Source of the DNA: Nostocales cyanobacterium
Lineage (GTDB): Bacteria > Cyanobacteriota > Cyanobacteriia > Cyanobacteriales > Nostocaceae
Assembly: GCA_004293145.1 (NCBI GenBank)
Contig: RDYJ01000008.1
Coordinates: 1 to 64,000, forward strand
Direction: 5' to 3'
Length of the DNA stretch: 64,000 bases
A program made the translations under genes and the position numbers. Numbering within the stretch: position 1 is the stretch's first letter; each line of letters opens with the position of its first letter. This document shows, one piece after another, positions 1-11,528 of this stretch. The notes below the pieces were generated by a model, which worked only from the letters and a program-made list of their open reading frames with translations, made no database searches and had not been told where the DNA came from.

Positions 1-1139
1 GCTAAATCAACTATTTTTAAATTCAGGTCTTGTCCCGCACCAGCAAATTCGGAAACTGCTAACCGTGTGACTTCTTGTTTAGGAATAGCATAATTAACAG
101 TAAACTCTGTCAATTTATCCTGAATGTTGGCATTACCATCAACCCACATATCTTCAGGAAAGGCAATTTCTACTTGTTGGTTATCATTTAAACTGAGTGT
201 GACATTTTGATTAGCAAAACTACTAATCGGTTGTTTTTCTTGCCAAATTAATTTAAATGTTCCTTCTAAACGCCGTTCAAATTCTCGATATTCATCAGCA
301 ATAACAGAACCATCAGCTAATAAAGACACTGCACCTTGACGCTGTAACCATTTATTTTTAGAAAGGTTAAATTGTTGAGTTGCTAATTCAGAAATGGCTA
401 CTTTCCGAGACGGTGAATCATTTACTAAAGGTTCTTTGCTATTAATTATGCTTAAAGTTCCTAAACTTCCCCGTTTACCGTCTCGTCCATCACTCCCGTT
501 ACTGCCATTCCTGCCGTCGTAACAGCGGTAAACCTTGTTAGTACACTTATAATCAGGAGTACCTGGAGTCCCTTTACAGCTTTTTACTTCCCAACTGCGA
601 CGACGACAGTTACAACCTGCTGTTCCTTGGCCACCACGGCCACCCCGTCCACCTTCTCCCCCAGTTGCACGGACAAAAATGTTCTTTAAATCCGCCAAAT
701 TCGTGTAATAAACCGTGAGAGAACCTCCATTTCCCCCATCTCCACCTCTCCCACCAGCACCACCATTACCACCATTACCACCATTACCACCGTCAGAAGC
801 GTTAATATCCCTGTTTTCCTTTTCACTGTAATCTTTACCACATCTGGGACGAGAAGCGTTTTCTCCATCTTCCCCATCTTCCCCACTTGTACCTGATAGG
901 TCAAGATTTACTGGTGAACCAGCAGAAATAGTTTGGTTCTGTCCACTGCGTCCATCTCTTCCCGCACGGCCATTACTCCCTCTATCCCCATCTCGGTCGT
1001 AACGTTCAGCTATTTTAAAGTCTCCTTTAGCAGCGTTTGTTGTACAAACCTCAACAGCAGACGCAGGTAAAAAGCTAAAACTATTCAATAAACAAAAACT
1101 TACCAGGAGTGGTAGTTTTCTACCAAAACCTTTAAACAT
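1..1139 (-). CDS. Secreted glycine-rich collagen-like protein (C-terminal part runs off the left edge)
   Basis: Open frame from ATG at 1139 (MFKGFGRKLPLLVSFCLLNSFSFLPASA signal peptide) to base 1 without a stop; contains Gly-X-Y runs (GDRGSNGRAGRDGRSG, GGNGGNGGNGGAGGRGGDGGNGG, GRNGSNGSDGRDGKRG). Absent from the ORF track because it has no stop in the window. Confidence 0.8.
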   Translation of the reverse strand, partial: MFKGFGRKLPLLVSFCLLNSFSFLPASAVEVCTTNAAKGDFKIAERYDRDGDRGSNGRAGRDGRSGQNQTISAGSPVNLDLSGTSGEDGEDGENASRPRCGKDYSEKENRDINASDGGNGGNGGNGGAGGRGGDGGNGGSLTVYYTNLADLKNIFVRATGGEGGRGGRGGQGTAGCNCRRRSWEVKSCKGTPGTPDYKCTNKVYRCYDGRNGSNGSDGRDGKRGSLGTLSIINSKEPLVNDSPSRKVAISELATQQFNLSKNKWLQRQGAVSLLADGSVIADEYREFERRLEGTFKLIWQEKQPISSFANQNVTLSLNDNQQVEIAFPEDMWVDGNANIQDKLTEFTVNYAIPKQEVTRLAVSEFAGAGQDLNLKIVDL

Positions 1140-1293
1140 GGAAATTACACCTAAATCTTTAGTTAATATACAATTGCTGACGCTAATTTTTGGGGATTTG
1201 CTCCCTAAATATACTGAAACCCAGAAAAAAACTCAGAAAAAAGTGGCTCTGTTGTGTACAGAACCACCAACATTATTACAAAATTAAGTGGAA

Positions 1294-2370
1294 TTACCGT
1301 GCTTGACCGTGAGCAGCAACTGCATCAATAGGTTTCATCAGGTATAGGCTTAATAATTGCCAACCATGAGAAACATAAATTGGCATTTTTTGGCAGAATT
1401 GCAGGAATTTGGGAGTATTAGAGTTGGAAATTGCGGTCAATTTTTCGTTATTTTTGACACAAATATCCAAACGTCGATAAAATTCTGGGTTATCAACATC
1501 TAACATCAGTGGGAAAACTCGACCTGCGGTTTCATTGGTCTTCTTAATCACGTAAATGTCATATTCTCTCGCATCCAAGCCAAGGGAAGCATAGAAATCT
1601 TTACGCTGAATATCGTTGAGATACATTGTGGCAAACACTGACAACAGGAAGAAGCGACTCCATAGTTTAGCCTTCCAATCATTCAGCATTTGTGGCTGCG
1701 CTCTCATAATCGCATCAAAGAAGTCACCGTGGCGGTTTTCATCCTGACACCAATTTTCAAAGAAGCGGAAAATAGGGTAAATCCGATCTTCAGGATGGGA
1801 TTCTAAATGACGATAAATGGTGATATAGCGCCAATAACCAATCTTCTCAGAAAGATAAGTCGCGTAGAAGATAAATTTGGGCTTAAAGAAGGTGTAACTG
1901 CGGCTCTTGGTCAAAAACCCTAAATCTAGGGACAGATTAAAGTCTGACATTGCTTTGTTCAAAAAGCCAGCGTGACGTGCTTCATCCCGTGACATCAGGT
2001 TAAAGCATTCTGCCAATACAGGGCTTTTATCCTTCAAGCGACGACCGAGTTCTTTATATAGCAAGAAGCCGGAAAATTCCGCAGTACAGGAACGTTCCAG
2101 AAATTCAACGAACAATTGGCGAGTTTCCCCATCAATATGATCCCAGGATTGTTCAAATTCAGCATCCCGAACAAAGTGATGGCGGTTGTAGTCAACGCGA
2201 AATTCTTCGAGGATGGCTTGTAACTCGTCTTCGTTGACGGAGATATCCATCCGCGCCATTTCATCAAAATCTGTTGTGTAAAACCGGGGTGTTAAAAGGG
2301 TTTCCCTGGAGGGGACTTTAACCCCAGGACGCATTTCTTCAAAGCCTGGTTTTTTTAAGGAATCTACCAT
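1294..2370 (-). CDS. acsF: Mg-protoporphyrin IX monomethyl ester (oxidative) cyclase
   Basis: 358 aa; strong recall match to AcsF/CHL27 diiron proteins ([25 protein letters not shown]). Confidence 0.97.
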   Translation of the reverse strand: MVDSLKKPGFEEMRPGVKVPSRETLLTPRFYTTDFDEMARMDISVNEDELQAILEEFRVDYNRHHFVRDAEFEQSWDHIDGETRQLFVEFLERSCTAEFSGFLLYKELGRRLKDKSPVLAECFNLMSRDEARHAGFLNKAMSDFNLSLDLGFLTKSRSYTFFKPKFIFYATYLSEKIGYWRYITIYRHLESHPEDRIYPIFRFFENWCQDENRHGDFFDAIMRAQPQMLNDWKAKLWSRFFLLSVFATMYLNDIQRKDFYASLGLDAREYDIYVIKKTNETAGRVFPLMLDVDNPEFYRRLDICVKNNEKLTAISNSNTPKFLQFCQKMPIYVSHGWQLLSLYLMKPIDAVAAHGQAR

Positions 2371-2681
2371 GTTTTGATTGCTCTTTTGTCTTTCTTAATT
2401 TTGAGTACACCAGACAGCCAAAGTTTATGCTCTCACACGGTGCAGGTAAGGACAATAATGACATTTGTATAAAATCCAGTGTACCAAGGTCTAGCCGCGA
2501 AAAAGGCAAATAAAAGGTTAAGAGTTGCAACAAATCTTTCGTTCTTGCGGAATTACAATCGGAAAATTGGTAGTCATCTGAGATCATCAATCCCCGACTT
2601 GACGTTAAATGTTGCAGTAGGATGGGTATTAATTAGCTTAATTTCAAAAAATCGGTATATAACACACAGGTTATAAAGAAT

Positions 2682-3176
2682 ATGAAAACACCAAACAATC
2701 CCAACAAAGACCGTCTTGTTGCTTCTTATATATTGTGTGCTGCTGGTTTTTTGGGTGTAGGCGGTTTGCACCGCTTGTATAACGGGAAAATCGGAACTGG
2801 TTTATTATGGTTTTGTACTTTCGGGTTATTTTACATTGGACAGGTGGTAGATTTGCTGCTGATTCCGGGCATGGTGGACGAATATGAACAAAATCTCCGC
2901 CTAAAAGCAGGTTTATCACCTTTGGGATTACCACTAAATCAACCGGTTGTCAATTCCCGTGTTTACCGTCCTTCTGGCAACCAACTGATGGTTCAACTGC
3001 TAGAAGCAGCAGAAAGTAAGGGTGGTAGCTTGACTGTTACTCAAGGTGTAAAGGCCACCGGCGCTAGTTTTGCAGAAGTGGAAAAGGTGCTAAAAGAAAT
3101 GATGCAATCTGGTTATGTGCGAATAGATAACGACCCCATCACTGGAGCCGTTACCTACCATTTTCATGAGTTGTAA
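2682..3176 (+). CDS. TM2 domain-containing protein
   Basis: N-terminal TM2 motif (AAGFLGVGGLHRLYNGKIGTGLLWFCTFGLFYIGQVVDL). Confidence 0.85.
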   Translation: MKTPNNPNKDRLVASYILCAAGFLGVGGLHRLYNGKIGTGLLWFCTFGLFYIGQVVDLLLIPGMVDEYEQNLRLKAGLSPLGLPLNQPVVNSRVYRPSGNQLMVQLLEAAESKGGSLTVTQGVKATGASFAEVEKVLKEMMQSGYVRIDNDPITGAVTYHFHEL

Positions 3177-3201
3177 ATAACTATTAACCACTGACCAATA
3201 A

Positions 3202-3768
3202 TTAATTTCTACCTAGCCACTTTTGACCGTTTAAACGGTAAACTAGACGAGATACTAATAAATCAAGGGTTATTTTGCGTTCATCAATTAAGAATGACTC
3301 TAGGGTGCTAGGTTTTTTCCCTTCGTTACAGGAAAATGCCTTTTTACCTTGAATGTCTGCATCGGGGAAGTAGACGTTAAACTGCCTTTGTCCATTTTGC
3401 CAGCTACCGATAATTTGCCAACATTCTTCGGCTGAGTTAAAACCCGCAATGGGATATTTCTGCTTGGCAAAAATCAATTCTACATCGGGAACTCCTTCCT
3501 GAGCGATCGCTTTTTGCAGAGCTGGTAAATATTCTTGCTGGATAAACTCTTCAAATGGCTTATCTTCCACAGCGGGAGGTTTTTCCTTCTTGGGAGCTTT
3601 AGCAGCAGCGGCGGGTTTTTCTGTAGCGGGTACAGCAGCATTGGGGTTAACTGCTGGATTTGCGGCTTTGGGATCTGGTGTGTTAGCTGTCGGAAGGTTT
3701 GACGCTACTGGTGCATCATTGCTGGGAGTCACTGCTCCCGCTTGATTTTGATTGGTTTCTTCTGCCAT
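3202..3768 (-). CDS. DUF2996-like cyanobacterial conserved protein
   Basis: Pro/Ala-rich N-terminus followed by a conserved cyanobacterial domain (FEEFIQQEYLPALQKAIAQEGVPDVELIF). Confidence 0.7.
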   Translation of the reverse strand: MAEETNQNQAGAVTPSNDAPVASNLPTANTPDPKAANPAVNPNAAVPATEKPAAAAKAPKKEKPPAVEDKPFEEFIQQEYLPALQKAIAQEGVPDVELIFAKQKYPIAGFNSAEECWQIIGSWQNGQRQFNVYFPDADIQGKKAFSCNEGKKPSTLESFLIDERKITLDLLVSRLVYRLNGQKWLGRN

Positions 3769-3978
3769 TGCTCAGGTCAATCCTTTATCTAGCTATTTGA
3801 GCGAGTCGCTCACCTTGCGATCGTCATTCACCTTTATTTTGACATACTGCAAATTTTATTCTGATCGCAGTCTGTGAATTTGAACTAATAGCGTAAAAAA
3901 TCATCTGGAATGGCAACAACAACTGACACCACCCAGATTATAAGCATTCAAGCATCTGCTCATCCTGGCTGAAATATA

Positions 3979-4254
3979 TCAACCACCCGCAACAGCAGGA
4001 ACTATACTAACTTCATCACCATCTTTGAGAGGTGTTTCTGTATGTTGTAAAAAGCGGATGTCCTCGCTGTTAACATACAAGTTCAAAAAGCGACGTGGCT
4101 TTCCTTGTTCATCGCAGATCCGATCCTTAATACCAGGACAAGCCTGTTCTAAAGAGTCAAATAATTCAGAAATGTTGTTACCACTGCATTCTAGGGTAGC
4201 TTGGTTATTTGTAAATTTTTGCAGAGCAGTAGGAACTAGAACTTTTACGGCCAT
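3979..4254 (-). CDS. MoaD/ThiS-family ubiquitin-like sulfur carrier protein
   Basis: 91 aa beta-grasp-like protein ending exactly in Gly-Gly (VPAVAGG). Confidence 0.88.
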   Translation of the reverse strand: MAVKVLVPTALQKFTNNQATLECSGNNISELFDSLEQACPGIKDRICDEQGKPRRFLNLYVNSEDIRFLQHTETPLKDGDEVSIVPAVAGG

Positions 4255-4356
4255 AGTTAATTATCAGTTATTACTTAATCAGTTATCTATTATCAATTAT
4301 CAGTGGTCATTAATTAGTTATTAATTTTTTAACGACTAATGACCACTGACGCAAGA

Positions 4357-5661
4357 TTAAACAAGAACTTGTTGCCATTCTAGGCGTTCAAGTGTGCGGG
4401 ATCTTTCCAACGCCCGTTCAAAACTATCGAGTTTAGCATCTATTGTCAAAGGTTCACCAACGTAACCTTGAATTGCTTCTTGGGTTTTCAAACCATTGCC
4501 AGTAATGTAAACCACTGTAGTTTCATCTGGAGCAATTTTGCCAGCTTCTACTAATTTTTTCAGTACCGCAACGGTTGTACCACCTGCGGTTTCAGTGAAA
4601 ATACCTTCAGTTTCAGCCAGTAGCTTCATCCCTTCGATAATTTCTGCATCGTTAACAGATTCAATATTACCGTTGGTTTTTTTAGCGATTTCCACAGCAT
4701 AAAGCCCATCTGCTGGGTTGCCAATAGCGATGGATTTAGCAATTGTATTTGGTTTGACTGGTTTAATAAAGTCACGGTTTTCTCTGAAAGCTTCAGCGAT
4801 GGGAGAACAACCTTCAGCTTGAGCGCCGCTGAAACGGACATTTTTACCTTCTACCAAACCAACTTCTGTAAATTCTTGGAATCCTTTATAAATCTTGGTG
4901 AACAAAGAACCAGAAGCTAGAGGTGCAACTATATGATCAGGTAGTTCCCAACCTAGTTGTTCTGCAACTTCAAAGCCTAGTGTTTTAGAACCTTCGGAGT
5001 AGTAAGGACGTAAGTTAATGTTGACAAATCCCCAACCGTGTGTATTAGCAACTTCCGAACACAGACGGTTAACTTGATCGTAGTTGCCTTTGACAGCCAT
5101 CAAGGTAGGACTGTAAATTAAGCTCCCCAGGATTTTACCTGCTTCTAAGTCTGAAGGAATGAATACACAACAGTCTAAACCAGCATGGGCAGCGATCGCA
5201 GCGGTTGAATTTGCCAAGTTGCCGGTACTAGCGCAGGAAACTGTAGTAAAACCTAATTCTCTCGCTCTACTCAGTGCCACAGATACCACCCGATCCTTAA
5301 AGCTCAAGGTGGGCATATTGACGGCATCATTTTTAATATAAAGTTTATTTAAACCCAGGCGACGGGCAAGACGGTGGGAACGCACCAGGGGAGTCATCCC
5401 TGTTCCTACATCTATATAGTTATCAGTAGCAACCGGTAGAAAGTGACGGTAACGCCAAATTGAGTTGGGACCAGCTTCAATAGTTTTTCGACTTACAGAC
5501 TGACGCAAAACTTCATAGTCATACTTGACTTCCAGCGGACCGAAGCACAACTCACAAACATGAATGGCTTTTAGTTCGTATTCCGCGCCACATTCTTTAC
5601 ACTTCAAGGCTTTCAATATAGAAGTGTTGGCTTTGTTTAAGTTTGCGATGGCCTGAGTCAT
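4357..5661 (-). CDS. thrC: Threonine synthase
   Basis: N-terminal zinc ribbon (CKEC...CELC); PLP motif LSFKDRVVSVALSRARELG; ThrC-type C-terminus. Confidence 0.94.
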   Translation of the reverse strand: MTQAIANLNKANTSILKALKCKECGAEYELKAIHVCELCFGPLEVKYDYEVLRQSVSRKTIEAGPNSIWRYRHFLPVATDNYIDVGTGMTPLVRSHRLARRLGLNKLYIKNDAVNMPTLSFKDRVVSVALSRARELGFTTVSCASTGNLANSTAAIAAHAGLDCCVFIPSDLEAGKILGSLIYSPTLMAVKGNYDQVNRLCSEVANTHGWGFVNINLRPYYSEGSKTLGFEVAEQLGWELPDHIVAPLASGSLFTKIYKGFQEFTEVGLVEGKNVRFSGAQAEGCSPIAEAFRENRDFIKPVKPNTIAKSIAIGNPADGLYAVEIAKKTNGNIESVNDAEIIEGMKLLAETEGIFTETAGGTTVAVLKKLVEAGKIAPDETTVVYITGNGLKTQEAIQGYVGEPLTIDAKLDSFERALERSRTLERLEWQQVLV

Positions 5662-5782
5662 AAACTAGCTTTCCCCGTATATCCGTCAACTTGTGGAATG
5701 ATACTAGCACGAGCAAAAATACACGTCAAACATACCCGATAAAATTAGTCGGGTATAGGTGACAGTAAGAAGGGAATAGTTG

Positions 5783-5834
5783 AATCTAAAATCCAAAATC
5801 CAAAATCCAAAATCTAAAATCTAAAATCTAAAAT
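5783..5834. repeat. Heptameric STRR (AAAATCC/AAAATCT)n
   Basis: About seven tandem copies of aaaatc[c/t] between thrC and the second MoaD gene. Confidence 0.85.
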
Positions 5835-6094
5835 TACCCTCCGCTAACGGGGGGAATAAGTACAACCTCATCCCCCTCATTTAAGATGGTGTCTGGTTCG
5901 ACGAAGGTTAAATTAATACCGAAGCGGGTAAGATCACGCCATTTGCTGAGTTCTGGATGTTCCGTGATGAAGCGATCGCACACCGCTTTGACTGGTGTAC
6001 CATAAGGAAATTCCAGCACTAATTCCGTCAAGCCATAAGCCTCTTGATAGGCAGCAAACAATTTAACGGTTATGGTAATTACAGATTGAGACAT
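5834..6094 (-). CDS. MoaD/ThiS-family ubiquitin-like sulfur carrier protein
   Basis: 86 aa, MoaD-like (ITVKLFAAYQEAYG...), ends in PPVSGG. Confidence 0.88.
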   Translation of the reverse strand: MSQSVITITVKLFAAYQEAYGLTELVLEFPYGTPVKAVCDRFITEHPELSKWRDLTRFGINLTFVEPDTILNEGDEVVLIPPVSGG

Positions 6095-6144
6095 ACAATA
6101 ATTTTCCTCACACCCTGATTTACTAAATTATTCAAATAAGTGGA

Positions 6145-7476
6145 ATGCAAGCCGAATTTAACTTTTTTCAGCACTGGTATCCTCTTTCACCAATTGAAGA
6201 CCTTGATTCACAGCGGCCAGTTCCCATCACTCTGCTGGGAATTCGGTTAGTGATTTGGAAACCCAGATCATCTAAGAATTATCGAGTATTCTTAGATCAG
6301 TGTCCCCATCGTCTAGCACCCTTAAGCGAGGGGCGTATAGATGATAAAACGGGGAATTTAATGTGTAGTTATCATGGTTGGGAATTTAATCCCCAAGGTG
6401 TCTGTACTCATATTCCCCAGGCTGAAAATTCTGAACTTGTTGCTAAAAATCAACAAAATTTCTGCGTTATTTCCTTACCAGTGCGTGAAGAAAATGATTT
6501 ACTCTGGGTTTGGCCTGATGCTAAAACAGCTGAACTAGCCGCAACTACACCCCTACCTTTGTCACCACAAATAGATGCTAACAAAGGTTTTGTGTGGTCT
6601 TCTTATGTTCGTGATTTAGAATACGATTGGCAAACTCTAGTAGAAAATGTAGCAGATCCTAGTCATGTTCCTTTTGCCCATCATGGAGTACAGGGTAAGC
6701 GAGAGAACGCACAACCCATAGATATAAAGATTGTACAATCAACAGCAAATTTAATTGCAGCAGATACTTCTGGGCGTTTTCAAACTTCAATTACTTTTGA
6801 ACCTCCCTGTCGCTTGGAATATGCGATTAATCTTCCTAACTCAGATAAACAAATCGGACTTGTTACTTACTGTGTTCCTGTTGCTCCAGGTAAATGTAGA
6901 ATTGTGGCACAGTTTCCCCGCAACTTCGCAAAAACGCTGCATCGAATTATCCCGCGTTGGTGGAGTCATATCAAAACCCGGAATTTGGTGCTTGATGGGG
7001 ATATGATGCTGTTAAATCAGCAAGAATATTTATTGCAACAAAAACAATTAAGTGAAAGTTGGAAAACTGCCTATAAGTTACCTACAAGTGCAGACCGTTT
7101 AGTAATTGAGTTTCGGACTTGGTTTGATAAATACTGTCATGGTCAACTACCTTGGCATGAGGTAGGAATTAGCTCTTTAGTAAGCTCAAAAATCAATGAT
7201 AATCGTGCCGTAATGTTGGATCGTTACCAACAACATACCCAGCATTGTAGCAGTTGTCGTAATACTCTGAAAAATTTACAACGTTTGCAAATTGCACTTT
7301 TGGCCTATTTTGTGATTACTGTATCTGGGGTTGCTATCCTTCCTGATAATTTGCGGTTGACGGTAGGTTTACCATTAATAATTACAGCACTTTTAGGAAT
7401 GGGAGTTTATTCTGGGTTAAAATTTTGGCTGATTCCTCAATTCTACTTTGTGGATTATATTCATGCTGAGAAATGA
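6145..7476 (+). CDS. Rieske 2Fe-2S oxygenase, pheophorbide a oxygenase (PAO/PTC52/Tic55)-like
   Basis: Rieske motif CPHRLAPLSEG...CSYHGWEF; C-terminal CSSCRNTL and hydrophobic segments typical of the PAO family. Confidence 0.9.
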   Translation: MQAEFNFFQHWYPLSPIEDLDSQRPVPITLLGIRLVIWKPRSSKNYRVFLDQCPHRLAPLSEGRIDDKTGNLMCSYHGWEFNPQGVCTHIPQAENSELVAKNQQNFCVISLPVREENDLLWVWPDAKTAELAATTPLPLSPQIDANKGFVWSSYVRDLEYDWQTLVENVADPSHVPFAHHGVQGKRENAQPIDIKIVQSTANLIAADTSGRFQTSITFEPPCRLEYAINLPNSDKQIGLVTYCVPVAPGKCRIVAQFPRNFAKTLHRIIPRWWSHIKTRNLVLDGDMMLLNQQEYLLQQKQLSESWKTAYKLPTSADRLVIEFRTWFDKYCHGQLPWHEVGISSLVSSKINDNRAVMLDRYQQHTQHCSSCRNTLKNLQRLQIALLAYFVITVSGVAILPDNLRLTVGLPLIITALLGMGVYSGLKFWLIPQFYFVDYIHAEK

Positions 7477-7480
7477 GGTA

Positions 7481-10135
7481 TTAATTAGCAGAAAATTTCA
7501 GATTTAGTTCTTGGAATGGTTCAGATGCTGCGTCTAATTTTAAATTACCAGCAGATTTACCATTCATTTCTAGTTGGTAATTTCCTTGAGGTAAATTTTC
7601 TAAATAATAAACTCCAGCACCATTAGTAACAGAAAAACGCCTAATTCCCTGAGTTGTTTCCACTGCTTCTACTCTTGTACCTGCAACTGCATTACCTTGA
7701 GCATCGGTGACAACTCCTGATACTGTGTAGGAGAGAATCAGTGGAATCATCACAGGAGTATAACTACCAGGAATGACATCTACTGCTAATGCTGTAATTG
7801 TAGCTTGCCAGTCAGGAGGAAAACCTGCTGGATCGAGGTCTAAACGGTATTTTCCTGGTGCAAGACGTAATAAAATCCTATCGTTTCTAATATCTGGTAA
7901 AAAAGATTTAATGGGACGATTATTAACTATTACCAATGATTCAGCTTCTTTAGTATAAAATTCTTCCCCTCCATCCCGTTTACCATTATTATTTTTATCA
8001 AAGAAAGGTTGAATTAATAAACCCCCTTGAGTGCGGAAGTATTGAGAACGTCTATCCCCTGGTTTAATACCTTGTTGTAAACTTAAACTAGATACTAAAT
8101 CTAAACTAAAAGTTGATTGATCAGAAGTTACTGATACACCTTGATAACGTCCACGCAATGATAAACCTGGTAAAATTGTAGTTCCTAAAGAAGCAATGAT
8201 ACCATCACCTTGAGAACCCAAACCATAACCTAATTGAAATTCCCAAAGATAATTACCATCAGTTGCTCTTTCTGAAGAACGATAACGCCAAGCAACATTT
8301 AACAAGTTATCACTACGATTTTGAGAGTTGGTTTCATAACTTAATAGTAAGGAGTTTCCTGAATCAAACCACTTGTTTTGTGATAATCTGTAAGTAAATT
8401 CTGATAAAGTACCAATTTCATTTCCCCGCTGTGTTAATTCTAATTGACCGAGACGTTGCAGTAAATTCCAACGTACACGATCTTTACTATCAAAGCTAAC
8501 ACGACCAAAGGTAGAAATATTCTTTCCTGCATAGTTAATTTGCAATCCCCCAGATGTAGCATCACGGGAATCATTCAAAGCGAATAAACTTAAATTGGGA
8601 AATATTTGCCAATTCATTTGAGAACGTTGGGAAAAGCGATCGCTATTAAATGTTAGATTCAAACTAGAAAATGGTTCATAGCGAATATCTGCATTGACAT
8701 TTCCATCCTCTCCTGAAAGTGCAAATAATGCCACTTGTACAGGTATATTAGTGGGACGAAAGAACAATTCTCCTAAAGCTTTGGGAGAGTCTTCATACAC
8801 CCCACCTAAACCAACTGTTAAACTTTCTGATAAACCCCAACGACCAGCAATTCCCCCCCGAAAATCAGAAAAATTCCCTAACAAACTGCCATCTCCCGAA
8901 GACTCTCTTTTCATCCCAGCGGAAGCGATAAAAGCTGAAGTACCTGCGGGTATTTGTCCCAGTACATTAGTAAAACTAGCTTCTTGAATTTCTGGTTGAG
9001 CGGTTAATCTTCCTTGAGGATATAATAAAACTCGATAATTATTACTACCAAATTGACTATTATTTTTAATATTTTCAAAGCGATAAATACCAGAAGAATC
9101 AACTAAAATCTCCGCAATTACCCGATCACCAAAACCCTGTACCAGTCTTGCTAATGTACCCGGTTCAGCTTTACCTGCTATGGTTCTTCCAATTGCAGAA
9201 GCTTGTAACCGTTGACGAGAATCTACCAAACCACTACCAAAAGTTTGAGGAGGTGTAAAACCTTGTCTGTTAATGTATGTAAAACCCCAAAAATCTCCTT
9301 GACTTTGCCAAAAACTGCGCTGAGAACCAACAAAATAATCAGTTGAATTAGATGGTTTAAAAAATTGTGCGTCTGTGATATTCCAAGTTTCTTGATCGGT
9401 TAAATCCCGTTGATTTGTTCGTAAAAACCAAGAACCACCAAAAGCACTACCAACTGTTATTAATTCACCTCTGTAATTTGTTGATTGTCTCTCACTACCG
9501 CTAATAGTTACTTTTTGTTCTATTGCTGATATATTAATACTTTCATTTTTGATTTTTGGTAAACCTTCTAAAAAAATTAAATTTTCAACTTCTGCTAAAT
9601 TTCCAATCGATTTATTTTCCCAAGGAACATCTAAAATAATCGCATATTCATTAATATTAAATTCAGCTTTTACCCCAAATATAGATTGTAAATCTTCAAT
9701 TGTTAAAACTAATCCTAATTCTGCATCAGTTCTAAATTTTTTCGGATCTATCCGTGTAACTAACCCAGGTGATTTAACTTCTAATTGACCATCTTCTAAG
9801 GTAGTGACATTTAATTTTAAAGCTGCAATTACAGCATCATAAGGTAATAGCCAATTGGCAAAATCAACCGCATCTGCACCATCTTCTTTACCTCGCACCA
9901 AAAACCCAGATTTCACCGTGCGTTTACCAACGTTTAAACCCACAGGAAAAACTACAAATTCTGTTATCTTATCACCTATTTTATCAAGTAATTGTGTAGT
10001 TTCTGAATTAGGTTTAACTGGGTTATCTGCTTGCGCTGGTATTGTAATAATTTGGCAGATAATTGGGATAGCAGCAAACAGACAAATACTTATTTTATGC
10101 CATAGATGCTGTTGCATATTTTCTGATTCTCTCAA
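7481..10135 (-). CDS. Chaperone-usher-type outer membrane usher-like protein with C-terminal carboxypeptidase-regulatory-like domain
   Basis: 884 aa, signal peptide, beta-strand-rich usher-like middle and Ig-like C-terminus (SGVVTDAQGNAVAGTRVEAVETTQGIRRFSVTNGAGVYYLENLPQGNYQLEM); next to a PapD-like chaperone and pilin-like subunits. The start may be the internal M at about 10117. Confidence 0.8.
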   Translation of the reverse strand: MRESENMQQHLWHKISICLFAAIPIICQIITIPAQADNPVKPNSETTQLLDKIGDKITEFVVFPVGLNVGKRTVKSGFLVRGKEDGADAVDFANWLLPYDAVIAALKLNVTTLEDGQLEVKSPGLVTRIDPKKFRTDAELGLVLTIEDLQSIFGVKAEFNINEYAIILDVPWENKSIGNLAEVENLIFLEGLPKIKNESINISAIEQKVTISGSERQSTNYRGELITVGSAFGGSWFLRTNQRDLTDQETWNITDAQFFKPSNSTDYFVGSQRSFWQSQGDFWGFTYINRQGFTPPQTFGSGLVDSRQRLQASAIGRTIAGKAEPGTLARLVQGFGDRVIAEILVDSSGIYRFENIKNNSQFGSNNYRVLLYPQGRLTAQPEIQEASFTNVLGQIPAGTSAFIASAGMKRESSGDGSLLGNFSDFRGGIAGRWGLSESLTVGLGGVYEDSPKALGELFFRPTNIPVQVALFALSGEDGNVNADIRYEPFSSLNLTFNSDRFSQRSQMNWQIFPNLSLFALNDSRDATSGGLQINYAGKNISTFGRVSFDSKDRVRWNLLQRLGQLELTQRGNEIGTLSEFTYRLSQNKWFDSGNSLLLSYETNSQNRSDNLLNVAWRYRSSERATDGNYLWEFQLGYGLGSQGDGIIASLGTTILPGLSLRGRYQGVSVTSDQSTFSLDLVSSLSLQQGIKPGDRRSQYFRTQGGLLIQPFFDKNNNGKRDGGEEFYTKEAESLVIVNNRPIKSFLPDIRNDRILLRLAPGKYRLDLDPAGFPPDWQATITALAVDVIPGSYTPVMIPLILSYTVSGVVTDAQGNAVAGTRVEAVETTQGIRRFSVTNGAGVYYLENLPQGNYQLEMNGKSAGNLKLDAASEPFQELNLKFSAN

Positions 10136-10197
10136 CTCAAATTTGTTAATTCCTTAGAGGATGTTTTCAAAGTCTTTTTGTGAGTAGTAAAGTATTG

Positions 10198-10480
10198 TAG
10201 ATCCCCCTAAATCCCCCTTAAAAAGGGGGACTTTGAATCTAGTTAGCACCCTTATAAACGGGAATTTTGAATCTAGTTTTCCCCCTTTCTAAGAGGGACT
10301 TTGAATCTAGTTAGCACCCTTATAAACGGGAATTTTGAATCTAGTTTCCCCCCTTTCTAAGAGAGACTTTGAATCTAGTTCCCACCCTTATAAACGGGAA
10401 TTTTGAATCTAGTTTTCCCCTTAAAAAAAGGGACTTTGACTCTAGTTCCCCCCTTTATAAGGGGGGTTAGGGGGGATCAA
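10198..10480. repeat. Degenerate tandem array of hairpin-forming units (CCCTTATAAACGGGAATTTTGAATCTAGTT-type)
   Basis: Successive ~34-bp units sharing TTTGAATCTAGTT, each with a CCC(C)TT...AAGGG hairpin, in a ~68-bp higher-order period. Confidence 0.85.
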
Positions 10481-10541
10481 TTGAGTCTCTAAAATCACAG
10501 ACAACCAGTTTTAAAACAACCTATTAGAAAGATATTTTCTT

Positions 10542-11472
<931 letters not shown>

Positions 11473-11528
11473 GCTCCAGCTAGGTGCTAATTGCTAGAGC
11501 CATGTTGATAATAAACTTAGGACAATAA

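Noticed and set aside
686-904. 72-aa plus/minus ORF with Val-Met-Val runs
   Set aside because: It is an alternative-frame reading of the Gly-rich repeats of the collagen-like gene; low complexity and no independent support.
8694-8987. 97-aa ORF antisense to the usher
   Set aside because: Fully inside a well-supported gene on the other strand; same logic applied to other nested antisense ORFs such as 9549-9788, 17573-18052, 23060-23395, 42309-42638, 43888-44253 and 54098-54526.
10198-10480. Possible CRISPR array
   Set aside because: Repeat units are contiguous and degenerate with hairpin cores and no unique equal-length spacers; no cas genes nearby.
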